From assembly GCF_013414195.1 (NCBI RefSeq), contig NZ_JAATTV010000015.1, positions 1 through 64,000 of the forward strand: a stretch of DNA of 64,000 nucleotides, in the 5' to 3' direction. The position numbers and the translations under genes were made by a program. The notes below the pieces were generated by a model. The model saw only the letters and a list, made by a program, of their open reading frames with translations, was not told the origin of the DNA and did not search any database. Source of the DNA: Psychrobacter sp. BI730. Lineage in GTDB: Bacteria; Pseudomonadota; Gammaproteobacteria; Pseudomonadales; Moraxellaceae. Below, one piece after another: positions 10,168-21,629 of this stretch; position 1 is the first letter of the stretch, and every line of letters begins with the position of its first letter.

Positions 10168-11463
10168 TTACTGATAACGATAACGAGCTGAACGCGCATG
10201 GGCTTCTAAGTCCTCACGCTGCGCTAAAATATCAGCTGTCTCAGCCAAAGGCTTACTACCGGATTCACTGCAATAAATGATGGATGATTTCTTTTGAAAA
10301 TCGTAAACACCTAACGGCGAAGAAAATCGCGCTGTGCCTGATGTTGGCAGTACATGGTTCGGTCCTGCACAGTAATCCCCAATAGCTTCAGGCGTATGAC
10401 GACCCATAAAAATAGCGCCGGCATGACGAATATCATTCAATAGTGCGTCAGGATTATCAACAGATAACTCTAAATGCTCAGGAGCGATACGATTGATAAG
10501 CGCCATACCTTCGCTACGATCTTTTACCAAAATCAGTGCACCGCGGTTCTGCAATGATTCACGCGCGATATCAGCTTTTGGCAGCTCAGTCAGTGCTCTT
10601 TCTATCTCTAACGCGACTTCGTTGAGCTGCTCTTCGCTAGTCGTCACAAAAATAGCTTGTGCAATACGGTCATGCTCAGCTTGAGACAATAGATCCATTG
10701 CTAGCCAGTCCGCTCTATCTTGTGCTTCGCCTTCTGCATATACCAATACTTCTGAAGGTCCAGCAATCATATCGATACCAACTTGACCAAATACTGCGCG
10801 TTTGGCTGCAGCGACATATTTGTTGCCTGGTCCTGTGATTTTGTCCACGGCTGGAATCGTTTCAGTGCCGTAAGCTAAAGCTGCTACTGCTTGAGCGCCA
10901 CCAATAGTAAAGACGCGATCGACTTGGGCCAAATGAGCCGCTGCCAACACTAACGGATTGAGCACGCCTTTAGGCGCTGGTACGACCATGATAACTTCAG
11001 TGACGCCAGCTACCTTAGCAGGAATAGCATTCATCAATACTGACGAGGGATAAGAGGCCAAACCACCCGGTACATAAATCCCAACGCGATCAAGTGGTGT
11101 GACTTTTTGACCCAGTCGGTTGCCTAGCTCATCCTCATACTGCCATGTTTCTTGTACTTGGCGCTCATGGAATGTCTGTACCCGAGTTGCGGCTGTGGTC
11201 AACGCTGTTTTTACTTTTTCATCAAGATTGGCAAATGCTTCAGCAAGCGCTTCTTTAGACAGCTCTAACTCTTGCATCGACGTTGCTGGATGTTGGTCAA
11301 ACTGCTGAGTCAATGCCAATACGACGCTATCACCATCAGCACGTACTTGGGCGATGATATTATCGACGGTATGTAATAGTTCAGCATCATTGACTGTTTC
11401 AAAGGCAAGCAATTGTGTTAATTGACTATCAAAATCGGCATCTTGGGTACTTAACTGGCGCAT
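10168..11463 (-). CDS. hisD: Histidinol dehydrogenase
   Basis: HisD catalyses the last two steps of histidine synthesis, oxidising L-histidinol to L-histidine with NAD and a zinc ion. The signature region is clear: [39 protein letters not shown], then SQAEHD and, near the C-terminus, PEHLEL. The 431-residue length matches the family. It is separated from upstream hisG by 251 bases that include a strong hairpin, so it probably has its own promoter. Confidence 0.96.
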   Translation of the reverse strand: MRQLSTQDADFDSQLTQLLAFETVNDAELLHTVDNIIAQVRADGDSVVLALTQQFDQHPATSMQELELSKEALAEAFANLDEKVKTALTTAATRVQTFHERQVQETWQYEDELGNRLGQKVTPLDRVGIYVPGGLASYPSSVLMNAIPAKVAGVTEVIMVVPAPKGVLNPLVLAAAHLAQVDRVFTIGGAQAVAALAYGTETIPAVDKITGPGNKYVAAAKRAVFGQVGIDMIAGPSEVLVYAEGEAQDRADWLAMDLLSQAEHDRIAQAIFVTTSEEQLNEVALEIERALTELPKADIARESLQNRGALILVKDRSEGMALINRIAPEHLELSVDNPDALLNDIRHAGAIFMGRHTPEAIGDYCAGPNHVLPTSGTARFSSPLGVYDFQKKSSIIYCSESGSKPLAETADILAQREDLEAHARSARYRYQ

Positions 11464-11617
11464 GACCTAATCCTATATCTGAGCATAAAGTAGTGCTAAA
11501 AATGAACGGTTTGGAACTGAGTAAAGTAGATTTGTACGGTAAGAGCATTGTGACTTATTCGATGGCTTCTTATCTAAATTTTATGGTGATTTTATATTTT
11601 CGCAAGCTAAGACAACA

Positions 11618-11664
11618 AAACCAGTTTAGCACGCTACGTCACTCATAGCCTGCTAAACTGGTTT
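11618..11664 (-). terminator. Terminator-like hairpin between hisG and hisD
   Basis: AAACCAGTTTAGCA (11618-11631) pairs perfectly over 14 bases with TGCTAAACTGGTTT (11651-11664). On the minus strand the 3' arm is followed by TTTTGTTG. It lies after hisG and before hisD and could end or attenuate the murA-hisG transcript. Confidence 0.65.
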
Positions 11665-11714
11665 AAAAATTTGTATAACCATGCTTTATTTTACCAATGA
11701 CTTGCACTGGACAA

Positions 11715-12407
11715 TTAGCCATTGGCGATACTATTTTTAAAGCTATCTAAGATTGGTTCTAGTAGTGCAAATTTGCGCTTATAGCTGACCTGATTGACGA
11801 TCAGACGTGATGAAACATCGCAAATGTGATCGCGGGCTTCAAGTCCATTAGCGCGCAATGTGTTACCTGTGTCGACCACATCGACAATCAGATCACCCAA
11901 GCCGACCAATGGCGCAAGCTCCATCGAACCGTAGAGTTTAATGACATCAACCTGCTGACCTTGGCTCGCAAAATAAGCACGAGCGACATTGACATATTTG
12001 GTCGCGATACGCAGACGACGATTTGGCAGTGGTACATCTTTCACACCCGCAGTCATCAGTTTGCACTGAGCAATCTGCAAATCGAGCAATTCATAAACAT
12101 GATTGGCACCATGCTCAAGCAGCACATCTTTACCCGCCACCCCAAAGTCAGCAGCGCCATGTTCGACATAGGTCGGCACGTCGCTGGCACGCAAAATCAA
12201 TACACGCACATTTGGATTTGAGGTTGGAAAAATAAGTTTACGTGAGGCTTCAGGATCTTCTAAAAGATCAACGCCAGCTGCACGTAGCAGTGGCATGGTC
12301 TCTTCTAGAATGCGACCTTTTGATAAAGCCAAGGTTAGACCTGAAAACTCATCGTTTACTTCGTTTAATAAACCGCTGGCTGGTAAAGATTTGCTTGTCT
12401 CAGTCAT
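11715..12407 (-). CDS. hisG: ATP phosphoribosyltransferase, short form
   Basis: HisG joins ATP and PRPP in the first committed step of histidine synthesis. The sequence shows [14 protein letters not shown], the [11 protein letters not shown] block and the PRPP-binding stretch [18 protein letters not shown]. At 230 residues it is the short form lacking the C-terminal ACT-like regulatory domain; such enzymes work with a HisZ partner, which is not in this window. It lies 94 bases downstream of murA, an arrangement also known in Pseudomonas. Confidence 0.95.
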   Translation of the reverse strand: MTETSKSLPASGLLNEVNDEFSGLTLALSKGRILEETMPLLRAAGVDLLEDPEASRKLIFPTSNPNVRVLILRASDVPTYVEHGAADFGVAGKDVLLEHGANHVYELLDLQIAQCKLMTAGVKDVPLPNRRLRIATKYVNVARAYFASQGQQVDVIKLYGSMELAPLVGLGDLIVDVVDTGNTLRANGLEARDHICDVSSRLIVNQVSYKRKFALLEPILDSFKNSIANG

Positions 12408-12501
12408 AATGACATCGTGTCCATGTGCAGTCCCCTATTGAAAGGGGAGTTTTTAATTTATAATGTAATATGGGTAACAGTCGATATTGAGTCAATCAAT
12501 A

Positions 12502-13782
<1,281 letters not shown>

Positions 13783-13881
13783 CTAGCGATGAGTATAGAA
13801 AATTATGAAAACCAGAACTACAGCGCTCAACCATACATATGGCCGATTCAGTAATATCTAGTCATATAGACAGCTATTTGA

Positions 13882-14133
13882 TTAGCCTTTTGATTGAACG
13901 TCCCACTCAGCAGGCGTCAGCGCTTGGATATTGAGTGCGTGAATATCGCCACTCGCAATCTTATCATTGACTAACGCATATACTGCTTGCTGACGTTGAA
14001 CCGCGCGTTTGCCTTCAAAGCTGGCATCGACCACGCGTACGTCAAACTTATTACCTTGGTTGGCAGCTTGAATAAAAGCGTCTGGGAAGTGAGTCTGTAA
14101 AAATGCGATCAAATCGTCAGCGTTCATGCTCAT
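13882..14133 (-). CDS. ibaG: BolA/IbaG family protein
   Basis: This 83-residue member of the BolA fold works with monothiol glutaredoxins in iron-sulfur and acid-stress physiology. The RVVDASFEGKRAVQRQQAVY stretch matches the BolA core, including the loop where BolA ligands sit, and the C-terminus reads HALNIQALTPAEW. It is immediately upstream of murA, as in E. coli (ibaG-murA), which supports the IbaG rather than BolA call. Either of two ATG codons two residues apart could be the start; neither has a strong Shine-Dalgarno sequence. Confidence 0.88.
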   Translation of the reverse strand: MSMNADDLIAFLQTHFPDAFIQAANQGNKFDVRVVDASFEGKRAVQRQQAVYALVNDKIASGDIHALNIQALTPAEWDVQSKG

Positions 14134-14297
14134 AGAATGGTCTGCCTTAAAGTTTAGAATAGGGTATAGATTTAAAGTGATGACATTATAACAAGAGTTT
14201 GCATATCTTACAGTACTGTCTTACTCAAGTGTGTTTGAGCATTGAGACAGTGCTATCAATTAAACGGTCAAAAGTGATAGACATGCATAGTGATAAG

Positions 14298-15293
14298 CTA
14301 TTTGAGCGTTTTATCCAAGTACGTCAACACTTGCGCACGCACATCATTTACCCAGCGTAGCGGCGGTGCCATAGCGCCTATACTGGTTGCGTGACTGGCC
14401 CCTTCGATCTCACCCGTCTCAACCGTTGCGCCTGCTTTTTTAAACGCTTCTGTCATTTTGATTGTATTAGTCACATGTACAATTTTGTCTTTTTCTGCGG
14501 TTAATAATAAATACGGTGGCTGCGCGCCTTTAATCTGGCGATCTGGCATCACCTCATCAGGTGTGGCATTGGGGCCAAACGCTGTTGCACTACTGAACTT
14601 GCGGAAATCATAGCTATAAGGACCCGCAATTCCGATAACGGTTGCAATATCTGTTGGCTTAATACCATAAGGTGCCAAAAAGTCTTCGTTGGCAACGGCT
14701 GCAACGGCATTAAACGCGCCAGCAGAGTGCCCCATTACCGCTAGGCGTGACGGATCAGCATGGAGACTGGTCGCATTTTCAATACTCCAAGCAATCGCTT
14801 GAGCCGCATCTTTGACATAATCAGGATAGACGTGTTCAGGCGCTTTACGGTAATTAATCACTGCGGTGACATACCCTGCTTTGGCTAAGCTCTGACCGAC
14901 AAAGGCGTATTGTTCTTTATTGCCGCTCTCCCATGAACCACCATGGACAAATACCACCATAGGATAGCTAGTGTTGATAGCACTCTGAGATTTCATTGCT
15001 TGCGCTAGCGGTTTTGGATAATAGATATCTAAGTCTTGTGAAGGCTGATCACCATATAAGATATCCTTACTTACCCCAACGCCACCACTAGAAGTAATCC
15101 CATTGACGATAGCTAACGGTGATAATGCCTGTGCGTTTTGCGTGGCTAACGCGATACTGCCCAATGCCAATAGTGCCGCACCACCAAATCTCAATGTTCG
15201 TGTTTTCTTATGAGCAGGTTTATTGTGTATCCCTATATTACTAATGACGCTTGTTTCTTCATTTGGTTGTATATTTGCCTGTGAATCCTTCAT
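14298..15293 (-). CDS. Alpha/beta hydrolase, esterase/lipase type
   Basis: The protein has the oxyanion motif HGGSW, the nucleophile elbow GHSAGAF, a late Asp in the AEKDKIVH region and a C-terminal His in GASHATS, as in hormone-sensitive-lipase-like esterases. An N-terminal hydrophobic segment (GGAALLALGSIALATQNAQA) suggests export or membrane anchoring. The ATG at 15293 (MKDSQANIQ) is preferred because TAGGATAC sits eight bases before it. An upstream TTG at 15323 has no such site. The substrate is unknown. It stands alone between ibaG and dolP. Confidence 0.78.
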   Translation of the reverse strand: MKDSQANIQPNEETSVISNIGIHNKPAHKKTRTLRFGGAALLALGSIALATQNAQALSPLAIVNGITSSGGVGVSKDILYGDQPSQDLDIYYPKPLAQAMKSQSAINTSYPMVVFVHGGSWESGNKEQYAFVGQSLAKAGYVTAVINYRKAPEHVYPDYVKDAAQAIAWSIENATSLHADPSRLAVMGHSAGAFNAVAAVANEDFLAPYGIKPTDIATVIGIAGPYSYDFRKFSSATAFGPNATPDEVMPDRQIKGAQPPYLLLTAEKDKIVHVTNTIKMTEAFKKAGATVETGEIEGASHATSIGAMAPPLRWVNDVRAQVLTYLDKTLK

Positions 15294-15530
15294 GACCAGT
15301 ATCCTATTATATTTATTTATCAATCAGTAGTAACAGGCTAACAGCGATAATGGTTCATCCATTAGCCAATGAGGTGTTTGATATTAGTACCGTTGGCTAA
15401 TGCACTGACTCTGCTACCTTTTGCTATTGACATAATACTCACTGGCCGAAGATTTCTCGTGCCTTTACTGTTATTACTATTTAGGCTTATTGTGATTAAC
15501 GTCATTTATCGCTTGGCGAACTAAGGTTTT

Positions 15531-16331
15531 CTATTGATTCTGATAAAGGTCAATATAAGGGCTTGATGACGGCTGCGTAGTAGTGGCCTCTTCTTCCGTT
15601 ATGATAATAGGCGTTGCTGTGCTGATAGTAGTATCTTGGGCAGCTGGCGCTACTGCAGGGTTGGCCAAATTATTCTCATACATGATGTCATCATTATTTA
15701 TTTTCACCCCTCTATCGTCAACGACAGTTGTCAGCAATACCAACTCGGTGACCCCAACAGTACTATTGGCGATATCAATCAGATGACTCTGCTGAGTGGG
15801 TGTCATACGGCCCATAATATAGACCACACCATTATTGGTAACGGCTTTAATTTGTGACGCACTCACACCATCGCTGGCGGCTATTTTGGCAAGCAGCTTT
15901 GAGGTGATATAACCATCATGAACCGTTGAGCTATACCCTTTTGACGCACTCACCTCCATCTCATTGTAGACACGGCGTACATCTGGCATAGAGCTAACGA
16001 CTTTTTCTACTTCTGCTTTGAGCGTTTCAGTTGGTACTTCACCTGTGAGCAGCACTTCGCTATTGAAACTATCGATACCCATACGGCTGGTTTGCTGCAA
16101 GTCTTCTTTTAGCCCGTATATATTGATTTTGGCAGTATGTTCAATACTACGATCGAGCAGACGCTGCGGAATCGTGCGCTCAGTCATTGGCACACCATAA
16201 GTCCCTTCTGTACTGTTGGTCAGATAGTTGGTGGCACAACCTGTACTGACAACGCAGACAGCAATCATAATGCCAGTCGTAATACGGCGTGATGAACCGA
16301 AAATAGCAGTGCGCAAATGCATCCGTGTCAT
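15531..16331 (-). CDS. dolP: BON-domain outer-membrane lipoprotein, DolP/YraP-like
   Basis: The N-terminus is a lipoprotein signal ending in VVSTGC at about residue 32, so Cys would be lipidated. Two BON domains follow (roughly residues 60-130 and 135-205), with the pattern KINIYGLKEDLQQ...FNSEVLLTGEVPTE and NGVVYIMGRMTPTQ. DolP in E. coli supports outer-membrane integrity and the BAM machinery. Here a Thr/Pro-rich C-terminal extension of about 50 residues is added. Nearby yraN and rsmI repeat the E. coli neighbourhood, which supports the call. Confidence 0.8.
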   Translation of the reverse strand: MTRMHLRTAIFGSSRRITTGIMIAVCVVSTGCATNYLTNSTEGTYGVPMTERTIPQRLLDRSIEHTAKINIYGLKEDLQQTSRMGIDSFNSEVLLTGEVPTETLKAEVEKVVSSMPDVRRVYNEMEVSASKGYSSTVHDGYITSKLLAKIAASDGVSASQIKAVTNNGVVYIMGRMTPTQQSHLIDIANSTVGVTELVLLTTVVDDRGVKINNDDIMYENNLANPAVAPAAQDTTISTATPIIITEEEATTTQPSSSPYIDLYQNQ

Positions 16332-16598
16332 TATTTACCTCTTAGAACATGGTTGTGACAATTTTATAAATTAAACAAACCTTAATCTAGGCCGTGTTTT
16401 TATTTTGGAGAAAACACGCTCTAGTAGTGACGAGCTAAACGTAGCAATAAGCTAATACTGTATCTGATTTATAGGAACTTGACTATAACCGCTACTTTAC
16501 TTAATTTTGGCCATCAGTGGTTAGCTTTTTAGTAACGAACCTTACTTGTCAGATGTGGTTAGATGCTTTACTTGGCAGCATCTATCTTATTTACTCTA

Positions 16599-17084
16599 TT
16601 ACCATGCACTGGCTATAAAAGCATTTTGAATCCATTCTGGTTGATGGTCTAACTGCTCATTTCTTGAATTTGACTTACTCATCGTGTCGTAAGCAATGAC
16701 ATCAAACCGGCAATCATAATGAGCATACTCAGGATGCTGCTGCAAAAAGGACTGCGCTGTCTTAATAACTTTGCGCTGTTTGCTTGCTGTCACGCTGAGT
16801 GCTGCATCGCCATAATTCGAGGACTTGCGCTGACGAACCTCAATAAATACCAGTGTTGACCATGCTGAACCTGTCTCAATCATGACCAGATCCAGCTCAC
16901 CTACTTTTGGCTGTTGCCAATTTTGCGAGACTAACCTTAACCCTTGAGCTTGTAAATACTCACACGCCTGCTGCTCAAACAGGCTGCCTTGACGCTGTTT
17001 TGGTGAGGTTAAAATTAAATGCTTATGGTTCGGCATAAGGTTGATTGGTCTGATTAACATTTGAGAATTATCATAGCACAACAT
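16599..17084 (-). CDS. yraN: YraN/UPF0102 family nuclease-like protein
   Basis: The protein carries the UPF0102 core: GSLFEQQACEYLQAQG, VGELDLVMIE, LVFIEVRQRKSSNYGDAALSV and KQRKVIKTAQSFL. The E-x-D-L plus E-V-[KR] pattern is that of restriction-endonuclease-like folds; the cellular role is not settled. The 161 residues include about 30 uncertain N-terminal residues. Starts at 17084, 17060 (MLIRP) or 17036 (MPNHK) are possible and none has a clear ribosome site. It is divergent from rsmI, as expected for this neighbourhood. Confidence 0.88.
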   Translation of the reverse strand: MLCYDNSQMLIRPINLMPNHKHLILTSPKQRQGSLFEQQACEYLQAQGLRLVSQNWQQPKVGELDLVMIETGSAWSTLVFIEVRQRKSSNYGDAALSVTASKQRKVIKTAQSFLQQHPEYAHYDCRFDVIAYDTMSKSNSRNEQLDHQPEWIQNAFIASAW

Positions 17085-17227
17085 GCTAAACTAGCCACTT
17101 CTGCGCATTCTACTCTCACAATCTATTGATTTCCTCACTCATTATTTGGCTGAAAAACCATAGACAACGACTGTACATACTAGCGCATTATTATTTTCTA
17201 ACGTCTTTTTAACGACCCGAGGTTTTC

Positions 17228-18184
17228 ATGTCTACCCCTACTGCGATGCCAGCTTGTCTCTATATCGTTGCCACGCCGATTGGCAATATGTCCGACATGA
17301 CAACGCATGCAATTGATGTCTTAAAGCAGGTCGCCATTATTGCCTGCGAAGACACCCGCACCTCAGGTAAACTACTGTCACATTTTGGCATCGATACCAA
17401 AGGCAGTAAGGCTGACGAGACAAAAGACTCAGAGACTCGTCCTGCCAAAAGCAGTATCGAAAATGATGACACGACCACAAAGCAAAAAGGTCACAATAAG
17501 CTATGGGCCTATCACGAACACAATAGCGCCATTCAAACGCCCAAAATTATCGAAATGATTGAGCAAGGTCATTCGGTTGCCTTGATTAGTGATGCAGGCA
17601 CACCTCTAGTCAGCGATCCAGGTTATCAACTGGTACAAGCCGCGCATGAAGCTGGCGTAACCGTATCACCTATCGTGGGGGCTTCTGCTGCAATTGGCGC
17701 ATTGTCAGTAGCAGGGTTACCCTCTGATCGATTTAGCTTTATTGGGTTCTTGCCAGCCAAAACACATGGTCGTCAAAAACAGCTGAGCGATCTAATCGCA
17801 CGTACCGAAACTTTAATCTTTTACGAAGCGCCGCATCGCATCGTAGCTAGCCTAGAAGACATGGCAACGATATTTGGTGCAGACCGTGCAGTGACTTTTT
17901 GTCGGGAATTGACTAAGACGTTTGAAACGGTACATAAGAGTACCCTTGGTGAGTTGGTTGAGTTTGTCAAAGCAGATGATAACCAGCAACGTGGTGAAAT
18001 AGTCGTGGTCGTCGCTGGCGTCGGTGTGGCAAAGGATACTGACGACATCAGTACGCATGATAAATTGCTACAGCGTTTGCTAGAGGATTTGTCAGTCAAA
18101 AAAGCAGCTGCACTGGCTTCTGACATCACTGGCGTGAAGAAAAATGCACTTTATCAGCGCCTACTAGAGTTGCAAGCAGACTAA
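17228..18184 (+). CDS. rsmI: 16S rRNA 2'-O-methyltransferase (C1402)
   Basis: RsmI methylates the ribose of C1402 in the 16S decoding centre using SAM. The tetrapyrrole-methylase-like fold is recognised from YIVATPIGNMSDMT, ACEDTRTSGKLL, ALISDAGTPLVSDPG, LPSDRFSFIGFLPAK and REL[TK]KTFET. The protein is 318 residues, longer than E. coli RsmI (286). The extra length is mostly a charged insertion at about residues 58-90, just after HFGIDTKG, where E. coli has a short turn. Confidence 0.94.
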   Translation: MSTPTAMPACLYIVATPIGNMSDMTTHAIDVLKQVAIIACEDTRTSGKLLSHFGIDTKGSKADETKDSETRPAKSSIENDDTTTKQKGHNKLWAYHEHNSAIQTPKIIEMIEQGHSVALISDAGTPLVSDPGYQLVQAAHEAGVTVSPIVGASAAIGALSVAGLPSDRFSFIGFLPAKTHGRQKQLSDLIARTETLIFYEAPHRIVASLEDMATIFGADRAVTFCRELTKTFETVHKSTLGELVEFVKADDNQQRGEIVVVVAGVGVAKDTDDISTHDKLLQRLLEDLSVKKAAALASDITGVKKNALYQRLLELQAD

Positions 18185-18238
18185 TTTTTAATAATAAGAA
18201 AGACAACCATTTATAAATGAATTGAGGAGAGATAAGCA

Positions 18239-19258
18239 ATGTACGATGTAATGGCAATAGGCAATGCGTTGGTTGATCACGAATATGTGCTATCAGATGC
18301 GGCACTAGAAGAGACCGAGCTGACCAAAGGTAATATGACGCTGGCTGGTATTGAAGAGCAGCAGCAACTACTGGCTTACTTTAAACTGGCCGAAATTGAG
18401 CCATCAAAACAAGCAGGCGGCGGATCAGCAGCCAATACGATGTTTACCTTTGCAAGCTTAGGCGGTAAACCTTTTTATGCTTGCCGCGTTGGTGATGATG
18501 ATCAAGGGGCGTTTTATCTCAGAGACTTGCACGAAGCAGGTGTCGCGACTTCAGACAAATCTATTTATGCAGGCGGCGTGACCGGCTCATGTGTGGTTGC
18601 CGTTACCGAAGATGGCGAGCGTACCATGCAGACCTATCTTGGCACCTCAAGTGAGATTGCCGCTGACAATGTTGATTTTGACGCATTGACGCAAGCAGAT
18701 TGGCTATATATCGAAGGCTATCTGGCGATGTCTGAGAGCATCCAACCAGCGATGACTCAATTACGTCAACAAGCCGGCATTCATAATGCAAAAATTGCGG
18801 TGAGCTTTGCTGACCCTGCGGTAGTAAAATTTGCCAAAGATGGCTTGCTTAATATGCTCGGCAACAAAGTCGCTGTGATATTCTGCAATAGCGAAGAAGC
18901 CAAGCTATTCACTGATAAAAAACAAGTCAAAGCAGCAGCGCGTGCCCTGCTTGAATATTGCCAAATTGCCGTCGTCACTGATGGTGCCAATGGTGCGGTC
19001 ATCGCCCACCAGCCTAATGACGATGCAGAAGTTGAAGTCCATGACGTTGCAACGCCAGCAGTGGCCAACGTCATCGATACCAACGGTGCAGGCGATAACT
19101 ACGCTGGTGCTTTCTTATATGCATTATCGCAGCAGTATAGTCTGCCCGAATGCGGTCGTCTTGCCAGCGAAATATCAGCACAAGTTATTCAACAGTTTGG
19201 ACCGCGTCTTGCCTCGCAGGATTATCGAGATATCGCGCAGCGTGTACTATCTGCTTAA
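18239..19258 (+). CDS. PfkB family sugar/adenosine kinase
   Basis: A ribokinase-like kinase of 339 residues. The N-terminal substrate region shows QAGGGSAANTMFTFASLGG, and the C-terminal PfkB signature with the catalytic Asp is DTNGAGDNYAGAFLYALSQ. The overall form resembles the adenosine-kinase-like members common in Proteobacteria, but the substrate cannot be fixed by eye. An AGGAGAG ribosome site precedes the ATG, and rsmI ends 54 bases upstream. A bidirectional terminator follows. Confidence 0.85.
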   Translation: MYDVMAIGNALVDHEYVLSDAALEETELTKGNMTLAGIEEQQQLLAYFKLAEIEPSKQAGGGSAANTMFTFASLGGKPFYACRVGDDDQGAFYLRDLHEAGVATSDKSIYAGGVTGSCVVAVTEDGERTMQTYLGTSSEIAADNVDFDALTQADWLYIEGYLAMSESIQPAMTQLRQQAGIHNAKIAVSFADPAVVKFAKDGLLNMLGNKVAVIFCNSEEAKLFTDKKQVKAAARALLEYCQIAVVTDGANGAVIAHQPNDDAEVEVHDVATPAVANVIDTNGAGDNYAGAFLYALSQQYSLPECGRLASEISAQVIQQFGPRLASQDYRDIAQRVLSA

Positions 19259-19283
19259 TCGTTAAATACATATTTGACGCAAA

Positions 19284-19322
19284 ACAAAAAGCCCATATCA
19301 AATCGATATGGGCTTTTTTTAT
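19284..19322 (+). terminator. Bidirectional terminator between the kinase and metY
   Basis: AAAGCCCATATC pairs with GATATGGGCTTT around AAATC, followed by a T-run on the plus strand and, for metY on the minus strand, by the complementary run. Confidence 0.92.
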
Positions 19323-19368
19323 ATTAGACTTGCTTAAACAGTTGGCTCAATTTAATAAGCGCTTGTTG

Positions 19369-20691
19369 TTAAGCAGAAGCTAATGCTTGCGCGAGATCGG
19401 CTTTAATGTCTTCGATATGTTCGATACCAATCGATAGTCGTACCATATCAGTACTCACGCCTGCATTTGCTAGCTCTTGCTCATTTAACTGACGATGGGT
19501 CGTCGTCGCTGGATGACAGGCCAATGATTTCGCATCACCGATGTTTACCAAACGAGTTATCAGTTGCAGCGCATCGATAAAGCGCGCACCAGCTTCTAGT
19601 CCACCTTTAACACCAAAGGTCAAAATGGCAGAAGGCGTGCCTTTCATGTATTTTTTGGCAAGCTCGTGCTCAGGATGGTCAGACAGACCTGCGTATTTCA
19701 CCCACGCAACTTTGTTATGGTCACGCAGATATTCTGCGACGGCTTGTGCGTTTTGCACATGACGCTCCATACGTAGACTTAGCGTCTCCATACCTTGTAA
19801 GATACCAAAGGCATTTAGCGGGCTAAGTGCTGCCCCAGTGTTACGTAGTGGCGCAACGCGGGCACGAGCGATAAAGGCTGGCGCGCCTACGTCTTTGACG
19901 AAGTTCACACCGTGGTAACTATGATCTGGTGTGTTCAACAGTGGGAAACGCTCAGGATAATCGCCCCAAGCAAACTTGCCACTATCGACAATCGCACCAC
20001 CAATTGATGTACCTGTTCCACTCATATACTTGGTCAATGAGTGAATCACGATATCTGCACCGAACTCAAATGGACGGCATATCGCAGGGGTTGCCACCGT
20101 ATTATCAATCACGACAGGTACGCCGTATTCGTGAGCGACATCACTGAGCGCTTGAATATCCACAATATTACCTAGTGGGTTACCGATACTCTCGGCAAAC
20201 ACCATTTTAGTTTTGTCATCAATTAGATCACGAATGGCTTCTGGGTTTTTATGATCAAAGAAGCGCACTTCGATACCTTGACGCGGCAATGCATGGGCAA
20301 ATAAATTGTAAGTACCGCCATATAGCGTTGATACAGCGACGATATTGTCGCCTGCTTCGCAAATAGTCTGAATCGCATAAGTAATGGCAGCCATACCAGA
20401 AGCTACGGCAAGCGCACCGATACCGCCTTCTAACGCAGCCACACGCTCTTCTAGCACCGCGTTGGTCGGATTCATGATACGAGTATAGATGTTGCCTGCA
20501 ACTTTTAAATCAAACAGATCTGCACCATGCTGAGTATTATCAAACGCATATGAACTGGTATGATAAATAGGCACAGCGACTGCTTTGGTCGTTGGCTCTA
20601 CACTATAGCCGGCATGAATCGCTAAGGTCTCAAGACGTTGAGGGGTTTCTAATTGTTGAGCTGTTTGCTGGTCTGCTGATCCATCACTCAT
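19369..20691 (-). CDS. metY: O-acetylhomoserine sulfhydrylase
   Basis: A PLP enzyme of the Cys/Met metabolism family that makes homocysteine from O-acetylhomoserine and sulfide. The PLP lysine is in HSLTKYMSGTGTSIGG, and the family blocks YTRIMNPTNAVLEERVA, ASGMAAITYAI and ESIGNPLGN are present. The length and the VYAIPT-like LYGGTYNLF region fit MetY rather than MetB. The start is the ATG at 20691 (MSDGSADQQ), eight bases after AAGGA; an upstream in-frame extension of 20 residues lacks a ribosome site. Confidence 0.9.
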   Translation of the reverse strand: MSDGSADQQTAQQLETPQRLETLAIHAGYSVEPTTKAVAVPIYHTSSYAFDNTQHGADLFDLKVAGNIYTRIMNPTNAVLEERVAALEGGIGALAVASGMAAITYAIQTICEAGDNIVAVSTLYGGTYNLFAHALPRQGIEVRFFDHKNPEAIRDLIDDKTKMVFAESIGNPLGNIVDIQALSDVAHEYGVPVVIDNTVATPAICRPFEFGADIVIHSLTKYMSGTGTSIGGAIVDSGKFAWGDYPERFPLLNTPDHSYHGVNFVKDVGAPAFIARARVAPLRNTGAALSPLNAFGILQGMETLSLRMERHVQNAQAVAEYLRDHNKVAWVKYAGLSDHPEHELAKKYMKGTPSAILTFGVKGGLEAGARFIDALQLITRLVNIGDAKSLACHPATTTHRQLNEQELANAGVSTDMVRLSIGIEHIEDIKADLAQALASA

Positions 20692-20780
20692 AGTACATTC
20701 CTTTATTTTGATAAAAGATGATTTATTGACGACGTATCGCTCAAAAGTCATCTTAAAAAACTGTCTGCTAAATCATAGCA

Positions 20781-20813
20781 ATAAAAAAAGCTGAGTTCAT
20801 CATAACTCAGCTT
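20781..20813 (-). terminator. Terminator after nfuA
   Basis: On the minus strand GCTGAGTT pairs with AACTCAGC around a six-base loop, followed by TTTTTTTAT. It separates nfuA from metY, which share the strand. Confidence 0.85.
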
Positions 20814-20945
20814 CTTTATTAAAAGAATAGCAAAATACTCATCTCTTCATGACAAATATTCATAAGCAGCAAACCAAACAGGCATATCTATACTAGAGAT
20901 ATGGCCACCTTTATAGCAGCCAATTGCTTTTAACTATTTTTCATT

Positions 20946-21629
20946 TTATTTATAGTAAGCATTCTCTGTACGAGTATGATCAGTCTCGTCAACCACTTGG
21001 GTCAACTCTGGAATTTGCTGTTTCAACTGTACTTCAACACCTTGGCGTAAAGTCATATCAACCGCTGAACACCCTTGGCAACCACCGCCGAATTTCAATA
21101 CAGCGGTTAAACCAATGCCTTCTTCATCAATCAGCTCAAGCAACTGTACGTCACCGCCATGTGCTGCCAAGCCAGGGTTAATCTCTGACTGCAATACATA
21201 GTTGATGCGCTCTTCGACACTGGCATCAGCGCCTACTTTAGGTACTTTAGAGTTTGGCGCGCGGAAAGTCAGCTGACCACCGAAACGGTCTTTGTTATAG
21301 TCGATGACCGCGTCTTCTAGATAAGGTACTGACGCCGCTTCAATAAAGGCAGAGAAGTTTTCATACGTAAAACGCAAATCAGCGCTGTCTTCTTCGCCCG
21401 GCTGATTATAAGCCATGCAACACTCTGCACGCGGCGTACCAGGATGCTCAACGAAAATACGCACACCGATACCATCGGTATCCTGCTTAGATAACAAATC
21501 TGCCAAGTAGCCCTGAGCTGACTCAGTGATAGTGATGTTGCTTTTCGCTTCGACTTGCTCGGTATCTAGGGCTGATTCATAGCCAGCAGTTTGGTCTAGT
21601 TGGTTATCAGCTTGGTTTTGCTCACTCAT
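20946..21629 (-). CDS. nfuA: Iron-sulfur carrier protein NfuA
   Basis: NfuA carries and delivers [4Fe-4S] clusters to target enzymes. The N-terminal half (about residues 30-130) is a degenerate A-type carrier domain that has lost the usual cysteines. The C-terminal Nfu domain has the cluster-binding C-x-x-C in [19 protein letters not shown]. The 227 residues exceed E. coli NfuA (191), mainly through an acidic, Gln-rich N-terminal extension. Confidence 0.95.
   Translation of the reverse strand: MSEQNQADNQLDQTAGYESALDTEQVEAKSNITITESAQGYLADLLSKQDTDGIGVRIFVEHPGTPRAECCMAYNQPGEEDSADLRFTYENFSAFIEAASVPYLEDAVIDYNKDRFGGQLTFRAPNSKVPKVGADASVEERINYVLQSEINPGLAAHGGDVQLLELIDEEGIGLTAVLKFGGGCQGCSAVDMTLRQGVEVQLKQQIPELTQVVDETDHTRTENAYYK

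Noticed and set aside
20692-20780. SAM or other methionine-linked riboswitch ahead of metY
   Set aside because: Only about 90 bases separate the nfuA terminator from the metY start and no riboswitch fold was visible.
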